Assembly: GCA_015680685.1 (NCBI GenBank)
Contig: MNCI01009460.1
Span: 27,697 to 80,358 of the forward strand
Source: Gnetum montanum
Lineage: Eukaryota > Streptophyta > Gnetopsida > Gnetales > Gnetaceae
Length of the DNA: 52,662 nucleotides
Reading direction: 5' to 3'
Below, in pieces: positions 45,639 to 52,662 of the stretch (position 1 is the first letter of the stretch; the number at the start of each line of letters is the position of its first letter). The position numbers and the translations under genes are program-made. The notes under the pieces are model-generated. The model had not been told where the DNA came from. It saw only the letters and a list, made by a program, of their open reading frames with translations, and made no database searches.

Positions 45639-48050
45639 ATGTCTTCTTCTCATAGGAGTGCTTCTTCACCCAAGGCTGATAATGTTCATTCGACAAAGCC
45701 TCAATAGTACCGAATCATATATACTCACCTTGAAAAGTATGTGCTAAACTTCACTTTCATCCTACACTAGGATGAACAATTGTGATGGCGTGACATGGAA
45801 GGCAACATTTTCTTGCCACCTGATCATGCTGCTCTACAATGCTCTATCAAATGCTTGCATGATGTGGACTTCAAGACTGCCATGGGAGGTATAATGTGAA
45901 AGATGTTGACACTAGGGATTATCATCCCAACGAAGCATAATGCCTGCAGGATCGATAGTTGGAACAACTTTATGAATTTTCGAAGGGAAAAGGGCTTAAT
46001 GCTTCTCCATTCCTACTGTGCTAACAAGCTAGTGGAGAACCCTTCTCTAGGTATTTTCCATACAATTACGCTCCTCTCCCTGACTTTGGAAATGCAGGTC
46101 AAAACTAGAATCTACACTCCACAGTTCATAATCTTGATTCTAGTAACAAGGGTTCCAATAGCAAAGAAGGATTCGAAGGGGCAAGTCAAGACAACGATTT
46201 CAACAAGAAGCATGATCATGATTGTGATCATGATTGCCAAAGAGGTGGTAGTAGGCACAATGATGATGTTGATTCTCCTTCCTCTTCCCCTTCATCATCA
46301 TCTTCTTCTTTTGGCTCTAACCATGACGCAAAAGGCAAGATCGTGATGGAGGTTATCAAAATGATTGTAATGACCAACAAGACCACAATAATCAAGGGGA
46401 CCATCAAGACAGGTAAGATCAAGGACGTAAATGTTCAAGAGAAGCACATCATCATGAATCAAGAGGTAGTAGAGGACATCATAGGCACCATAATCAAGAC
46501 CTTGATGATCCTAATAAGGCATGTGAAAGACATTCAAATCAAATGGTTAGACATGAACAATATTCCTCTATTTGAAGGAGGATATAACTCTGATCCACAG
46601 AATCATCTTCAAGCTTTCCAAGATGCATGTTCCTTGCAAAACATAGAGAATGAGTGACAAAAATTGAAGTTGTTTCCTAAGAGAATCATCAAAGAAGTAG
46701 AGAACTAGTATCGATCCTTAGAAATTAAATCTATTAGATGATGGAGTACCATGCTTGAGATGTTTAATGATCAATATCAAACATACTTTAGGGTGTCCAA
46801 CTTAAGGAAGAAAATTCAAGGATGGAAACAAGGAATGCCATTGGTCGATACTATGCCTTGATGCACAAATGCCCTGGCCATGGTTATTCTTAATTGGCTC
46901 AACTCCACCACATTACAGACTAGCTTCATAATGAAACAAGGAAAACCCTTGGTGTCTATGCCCAAGGGTGATTGTCAAAACTAACTACCCATTACAAAGG
47001 TTAATAGAGCAAGTTGCCATAGAGGATGGTGAACTAAGAAAAAGAGAAAATGTAGAGGAGTACAATCATGATTATTCCATTCACAAGAGGGAGGTTCGAC
47101 TTTGTGATAGTGAGGACAAATCCATATTTAATGAGAGAATGCATAAGAAAGCCTTGCCACTTCAACAATTTCAATCTAAACTTATAGCCAAGGTTGATCA
47201 GCTAAGGGACTTCATGGATAGTAGATTTCAAGTTATCCTTCAAATCACTAAAAAGTCCAGAGAACAAGGTAGTGACCATAAGCGTAGGAGGTGTAAGGAA
47301 GTTTAATGTGCATATTACAAAGGTAAGGGCAAGATTGCTATAATAGAAGAGGTTGTGGATAGTGAATCAGATGATGATCATGGGTGTGACATCTACCAGT
47401 ATAAACATCCTAAGGGATGTTGCCCCATTGTGTCACATCTTCAGGAGTTTGGGATGTATGCCTTACATCCATGACTTACACAAAGGCAAACATCTTGAAG
47501 GTTACCTTATCCTCAAGGTAATCTCAGGCAATTCCACCAACAATTGTATTATCCAAGTGGAGCTCCACTACAACCATATGAATAGTACCAACAATGGTAA
47601 CAACCATAATCATGGGCATTTGCACTACCAAGGCACCAATACCCTTATTAGTAGCCTAATCCACATGGTTACCATGTTCAGTAACCCATGTCTTCACGTG
47701 ACTCCTCTAGTCACATTTCTAATATTCAACCTTACTACCACCCTTCTAATTACTATTGAAATCCTTCTCCACATGAAAGAAGGAATGCCACCTCCTATCC
47801 ATATACATACACCTCCTCTAGTTGCACAGCTACCACCTGCTCCTCTTATGAAGGATGAACTACCAGCTCAACTATAACAATGCAATGCTATTGTAACCCA
47901 ATCATCAATCGGAGGGTCAAATGTTTGATAAAAGAAAAGACCTTTCTTTCAACCCCGTCGTCCACCTAAGCCTTCACTTACATCCATGATTGACAACCCT
48001 ACTTTTGCCTCTTGCTTGATATCAAATTCCTTCAAGCCTCCTTCAAACTA
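45639..48050 (+). pseudogene. E6 gag, broken
   Basis: Starts MSSSHRSASSPKAD. Conserved blocks: YTHLEKYVLNFTFILH, NIFLPPDH, an Asp/His/Ser-rich arm instead of the Arg/Ser arm (46180-46420, with KHDHDCDHDC and SPSSSPSSSSSSFGS), MNNIPLFEGGYNSDPQNHL, RWSTMLEMFNDQYQTY-like core, and a Cys-His box with its second Cys lost (CDIYQYKHPKGC, 47385-47420). Many stops, mostly TAG, and several shifts break it. Confidence 0.78.
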
Positions 48051-48700
48051 AACTCTACCAAGGATCCATACGGTAATGCTCACTAATACTATGTCTAATT
48101 AGATCTGTGCAAGAAACCTTCCTAGGAAATTAATTAATCATAGAAGTCCTTTGATTTATTTGCAGATTGTTGGGAATGAATTGTGCAAAGCTCTTCTCAA
48201 TTTATGTTTCGGTGTTAATTTGATTTCTCATGAGATGTACACTACCTAGAACTTTCCTTCTCTCAAGAAGAGCAACATCCATTTGGAATTGGCAAATCAA
48301 TCCATCACTATTCCATTGGAACTGGTAGAAGACATTGTGACCATTTTCTGTGGGTGGTCTTATCTTGGCGACTTCCTGGTAATCAAAGTAGAGAACTGCA
48401 AAGAGAACTTCCCAATCATCATGGGAACAGCATGGCTAAGCACCATAGATGTAAGAATGGGCATCAAAGATCTTTCCCTAGAGATATCTAAAGAAAATAG
48501 CTTTGGAAAGATTGAGAAGAAGAGAGTTCCATGCATTGCGTATAGTGACAGTGGGTGCAATTGTGTGAAGAAAATTTGGGCCATCAAGCAAGCATCCATC
48601 TCTGCATGCAAGTAGTGTCTACCAGAAGTAGAAATTCAAAGGTGTTTGTACACAATAGCCACAAAATAGGAGGGCACCCAGTGGCTGATTGTTGATTTAG
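48051..48700 (+). pseudogene. E6 aspartic protease region, broken
   Basis: The active-site segment reads LLNLCFGVNLIS, so the Asp-Ser-Gly triad is wholly lost. Downstream blocks are open at 48283-48615: ELANQSITIPLELVEDIVT, FPIIMGTAWLSTI, KKRVPCIAYSDSGC. Confidence 0.78.
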
Positions 48701-48719
48701 AAAGCAGCATACATTGCAT

Positions 48720-50350
48720 GGAACCAACTGAGAGCCTGACATATGAGTATGTCATGAGCATGGATAAACTTGAGCACATTCATCACCAACTCTCTAATGA
48801 TACAAATGATGATACTTGTTAGGGAGAGTTTGAAATTCTTGAGAAATTTAAGCAAGAGCCCCTTGAATTGAAAATGTTACCAGCTAGAATGGAATATGTG
48901 TTTTTGAAAAATAAGAAACCAATTATAATTAATGCAAGACTTGCTCCAAAACAAAAAACGATGCTATTGAAAGTAGTTGAAAGATGGCCAGCAGCTTTTA
49001 CTTGGTCATAAACTAAACTCATAGGGATTGATCCTAGGATATGCCAGCATCACATTTACACTGAGTTGGCAATGAAGCCAAAATGATAGCCACAGAGGCA
49101 ATTGAATCCCAAATTGAAGTAAATCATCAAGGAGGAAATTGAGCAACTCCTCAAAGCAGGGTTCATCTATCCCATTGCAAATAGTGAATGGGTTAGTCCA
49201 CTTGTAATTGTACCAAAAAAATATGGTAAGTGGTAGGTCTGCATTGACTTCAAGCTACTGAATATCGCAACATTCAAGGATCATTTTTTGTTGTCATTTG
49301 TTGACCAAGTGCTAGACACAATATTAGGGCATTATTACTACAGCTTCCTAGATGGTTATAGTGGCCATAACCAAATTCAAATTACACCAAAGGACCAAGA
49401 AAAGACAATTTTTAGAAGTATCTGGGGGACTTTTTCATATTGTAAGATGTTGTTTGGTCTATGTAATTATCATGCCACATTTCAACACCTGGTCCTAAGA
49501 ATCTTTCAATAGTAGATCGGTAGTGGTGTAAAAGTCTTCATGGATGACTTTTCCACCTATGGAGCTACATTTGAGCAAGTCCTAAACCACCTTGAGTAAG
49601 TGCTAAAATGATGTGTTGAAACTAACTTGTGGCCCAATTGGTAGAAAATTCATCTCATGGTCTAGAAAGTCATTGCACTAGGGCACAAAATCTCACAAGT
49701 AGGAACTGAGGTGGACCTTGAAAAAATAATGGTCATCCAAGGAATGACCCACTAGCTAGAAATAGTTAAAGATGTTCGGTCATTCGTTAGACACATTGGC
49801 TACTACTGGTGATTCATAGAGAATTTCTCTAAGATCACAAAACCATTGGTCGAGCTAACAAAGAAAGATGCTCCTTTAGTCTAGACCTCGAAATGTGAAA
49901 AAGCATTCCAACAACTAAAAGAGAGGCTTGTAAAAACTCCAATTCTACAACCACTTGATTGGTCTAGACCATTCCATATCATGATAGATGCATCAAATTA
50001 TGCCTTGGAAGTTGTGTTGATGTAGTTAGATGACAACAAATGTCCATACTACATCCATTGTGCCAGCTGAAGCATTGTGAGTGCACAATTGAATTACACC
50101 ACTACAGAAAAAGAATTGATGGCGATGGTGTTTTCTCTAGAGAAGTTCAGGCATTATGTGCTTAGATACAAGGTGTTTGTGCACACTAATCATAGTGCCA
50201 TTTGCTTCCTAATGAACAAGACAACAGTGAGCCCTTGTGTCATATAGTGGCTAGTGATCTTGTAGGAATTCAATCTCATGATGGTAGATTGCAAGGGCAC
50301 TACGAATGTGGTCACTAATCACTTTTCTCGATTACGATGGGATGAAAAAG
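48720..50350 (+). pseudogene. E6 reverse transcriptase and RNase H, broken
   Basis: Connection region MEPTESLTYEYV, then PRICQHHIY, EEIEQLLKAGFIYPIANSEW, LDGYSGHNQIQI (open at 49288-49512), FGLCNYHATFQ, and the catalytic box VFMDDFSTYG (about 49538) with both Asp present, unlike E3 and E4. RNase H blocks are DASNYALE (about 49985), TTEKELMAMVF and HTNHSAI, where the third Asp is Asn. About fifteen TAG or TGA codons interrupt the frame. Confidence 0.85.
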
Positions 50351-50619
50351 AGGACAAAAGTCCATTATCCAATACATTTCCTAATGAACTCCTCTTTGCT
50401 AGAGTAGTAACTAACAAATATCCAATGAGCCAAAATGATATGATAACATTCTCATCTATCTTCTCACTCAAGAGATTCCACAAGGGTTGGACCACCAGAG
50501 GAAACAATAGTTTCTTCCCTAGGTAAAGCACTTTATGGAGATCAACAAACACCTCTACAAGGTGTGTGGCGATGGCCTAGTTTGTTGGTGTGTCCTTAAT
50601 GTTGATCAACTATGTGTTC

Positions 50620-51400
50620 TCTGAGATGCTCATAAAGGTCCTTATGGAGGACACTATACTAGGAGATGCACAACCATTAAAATCCTAATGGTAGGGTACT
50701 ATTGGCCAACACTCTTTAGGGACGCTCACCATTTCATCCACTCTTATGAATGATGCCAACGAGATGGTGGAATGACTACTCGAATGGAGGAACCTCAACA
50801 ATGGATTCAACCATTAGAACCATTCGACATTTTGGGCATTGATTTCATGGGTCCTATCTTGCCCATGTCAAATGGAAGGGCATGCATCATAGTCACTATT
50901 GATTATTGTATGAAATGGGCAAAAGTAGCATTCGTCATCGACTATACATCCTCTACTACTACTCGGTTTATACAACAAAATGTTGTTAATAGGTTTGGTG
51001 TGCCACGCCCATTAATTTCTAACAATGAAACTCATTTTATAGGCACTACTTTTTGGAAGCTCATGCAATGCTTAAGGGTTGAACACAAACTCACAACACT
51101 TTACCATCCCCAAGCTAATGGTCAAGCTACCAATAGGGAAATCACAAGGATACTAAAAAAAACTATTAGCAAGTATAGGAAGGATTGGAGCACAAAATTG
51201 AATGATGCTCTTTAGGCCTACTACTCAACTTGGAAACTTCCTATAGGCTACTCTCCCTATGAGCTTGTATATGGAAAACGACCAATACTTCCTATTCAAT
51301 TTGAACCCTATACACTTTCAACAGCTTGTGACCTTGACCTTGACTTAAGTCTAGCCCAAGAAGAAAGACTAATGAATCTCAACCTGCTAGATGAAAGTTT
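50620..51400 (+). pseudogene. E6 integrase, C-terminus truncated
   Basis: The zinc-region remnant (about 50640-50770) is followed by an open stretch at 50772-51215: MTTRMEEPQQWIQPLEPF, then LGIDFMGPILPMSNG, IDYCMKWAKVA with the first Asp, ISNNETHF with Asn for the second Asp, and HPQANGQATNRE with the Glu after a 2-residue deletion. YSPYELVYGKRPILPIQF follows. The GPY/F domain is lost in the deletion near 51400. Confidence 0.83.
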
Positions 51401-51580
51401 GAACAGGGTGTGGCTTCAAAGTGATTCGGTATTCTTTGTGCTTTTTTGTTTGCCTAGGTTCATGTGTGTTTCCATGAATTTCTTACTGTTTTATGCTAAT
51501 CAATAAAGGAAGTTGAATAAGTCCTTGCATGGTGTGGTTCTCATGAGAAAAAAAAACTCACAAGAATTCAAAGCACACCC
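51401..51580 (+). other. E6 residual spacer
   Basis: Matches the E3 spacer from about 8475 (GGTGTGACTTCAAGGGGATT) through AATTCAAAGCACACCC. No gene. Confidence 0.6.
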
Positions 51581-52662
51581 TGAAACACCGTGAAAATTAC
51601 GAGTCGGCCTCAGGCAAAGATTCGTATTCAAGCGAGAGCGCGCATCAGTTTTGTTCAAGGACAAGTTTACGCTCTATCACGCATGGCAGCATAATGAGTG
51701 TAATAAGCTCCAAGGTGGTCAAAGGCTAGAGAAGCACAACAGTTCGATACTTTTTCTCGCAGCGCATGGATAACTTGTCTTTACGCTCGTTACGCGGCGG
51801 TGCGTACCATTGCGTATGTCATCATTCGAGTTGCACATTGTTTACGCTTCATCACGCGCAGCTGCTTAGTGAGCGTAACTTATACATTGTTTACGCTTCA
51901 TCACGCGTAGCTGCGTAGTGAGCGTAAGTTATACATTATTTACGCTTCACCACGCGCAGCTGCGTAGTGAGCGTAAGTTGCACATTATTTACGCTTTGTT
52001 ACGCGTAGTTGGGTAGTGAGCGTAAAACAATTTTGAGCTTATGGTTTTTACACTAGATTACGCTCATACACGCAACACAACACGAATGAGTGTAATACAG
52101 CCTGAAAGCAATTAAAGCGCGCTCAGCATGTACCTGCTCTTCACATGCACAACACGCAAACAAGCGTGTTGTACGTAGTCACAGTCTGACTTAAAATGAT
52201 CATGCCAACAGGGCCCGCAATATCCGAGACCCACGTCATCAGGGTTGCGCCTTTTTCACGAAGCGTCGCGGCCTATAAATACCTTAGTTGACAAAGATAC
52301 AGAGGTTGGCAAATCAGAGAAGCAAAAGCATATTTCTGAGCACCAGAGCACTTAGCACTTTGGAGCAGAGATACAGAGAACGGCGCTTTGGCAATCGTTG
52401 ACATTATCACCTTATAGCCGAAGCAGAGTATAGTTCGCTTTGAGCACTGGTGACAGGAGTAATTGTTCTGCTGAAAAGACTCTATCAATCAGAAACAATT
52501 GAACTGTAGACGTCAAAGCTTGGCCTGCCTTGCATCTCAGCTTTAGCCCACGAGGTAGATCGGACTTCTGTTTAGACCGTTTTGCTTGTTGTTTTGTGCT
52601 TGTTTCACATCCTGTAATCGGGGATTCCCCAGTGTAATTTCTCATACAAAATATACATTTTT
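51581..52662 (+). repeat. E7 LTR of the E2 family, cut by the window edge
   Basis: Starts TGAAACACCG directly after E6 spacer sequence and aligns, inverted, with 4088 down to about 2945. TATAAATA is at 52274-52281. It is probably about 1.45 kb in full, as in E2; the last ~350 bp lie outside. Whether it is a solo LTR or a 5' or 3' LTR cannot be told. Confidence 0.8.
51840..52026. repeat. Four tandem ~49-bp units, each a hairpin
   Basis: Units begin at about 51840, 51889, 51938 and 51987. Each runs from TTACGCTTCATCACGCG to GTAGTGAGCGTAA, arms that pair imperfectly over ~37 nt around a central AGCTGCGT. They lie in U3, about 250 bp before the TATA box. E2 has dispersed hairpins of the same type but not this array. 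Confidence 0.8.

Larger units (their letters stand above)
44649..51580 (+). mobile_element. E6, Athila-like Ty3/gypsy element, 3' end cut by E7
   Basis: 5' LTR (44649-45477), primer site, gag, protease, RT, RNase H and integrase, then a shortened spacer. The sequence equivalent to 7708-8480 of E3 is deleted near 51400. At 51580 an LTR of the other family interrupts the spacer after AAGCACACCC. Copies E3 and E4 are closer to each other than to E6, so E6 is an older or separate subfamily. Confidence 0.87.

Noticed and set aside
48720-50350. The many TAG codons in E6 pol suggested stop-codon reassignment (TAG as Gln or Trp).
   Set aside because: TGA stops and frameshifts occur too, TAG replaces both Gln and Trp, and the host gene uses normal codons. 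Cytosine deamination explains the pattern.

Overview
This window reads as nuclear DNA of a seed plant with a large, repeat-rich genome. One multi-exon host gene sits among layered, decayed retrotransposons. A gymnosperm source is plausible: two LINE lineages and an Athila-like Ty3/gypsy family, all heavily decayed, fill the intergenic space. That guess rests on general resemblance and is weak. No bacterial, organellar, rRNA, tRNA or CRISPR feature was seen.

Names used here: E1 to E7 are LTR elements. E1, E3, E4, E5, E6 and a solo LTR form one Athila-like family: LTRs begin TGATGA and end CTCATCA, a tRNA-Asp-like primer site follows, and one long frame runs gag-protease-RT-RNase H-integrase. 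E2 and E7 form a second family whose LTRs begin TGAAACACCG and are packed with TTACGC/GCGTAA inverted repeats.

Layout: 1-1190, E1 (minus; LTR stub, primer site, gag start). 1191-4088, E2 (minus; LTR, primer site, gag piece), inserted into the gag of E3. 4089-10858, E3 (plus; protease, pol, 3' LTR). 11180-12180, relic of LINE family B. 14106-18241, host gene on the minus strand, five coding exons joined in phase (about 1181 codons), a plant-type long coiled-coil protein. 21600-34272, one minus-strand RTE-type LINE split by E4 (23491-32998, target duplication AGTCC) and by a solo LTR (33037-33885). 35200-43640, a second family-B LINE split by E5 (36442-43078, target duplication CAAAG), a gag-protease element without RT or integrase. 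44649-51580, E6. 51581-52662, the start of an LTR of E7, inserted in E6.

All transposon reading frames are broken. Many in-frame stops can be explained as single C-to-T or G-to-A changes from CAG, CGA or TGG, as expected for long-methylated copies. The most notable points are the gag-only element E5, an inactivating RT change shared by E3 and E4, a Gag protein with a shortened zinc knuckle and low-complexity arms, exchangeable palindrome or tandem-repeat modules in LTR U3 regions, and single-N scaffold joins that shorten E4 and E5.
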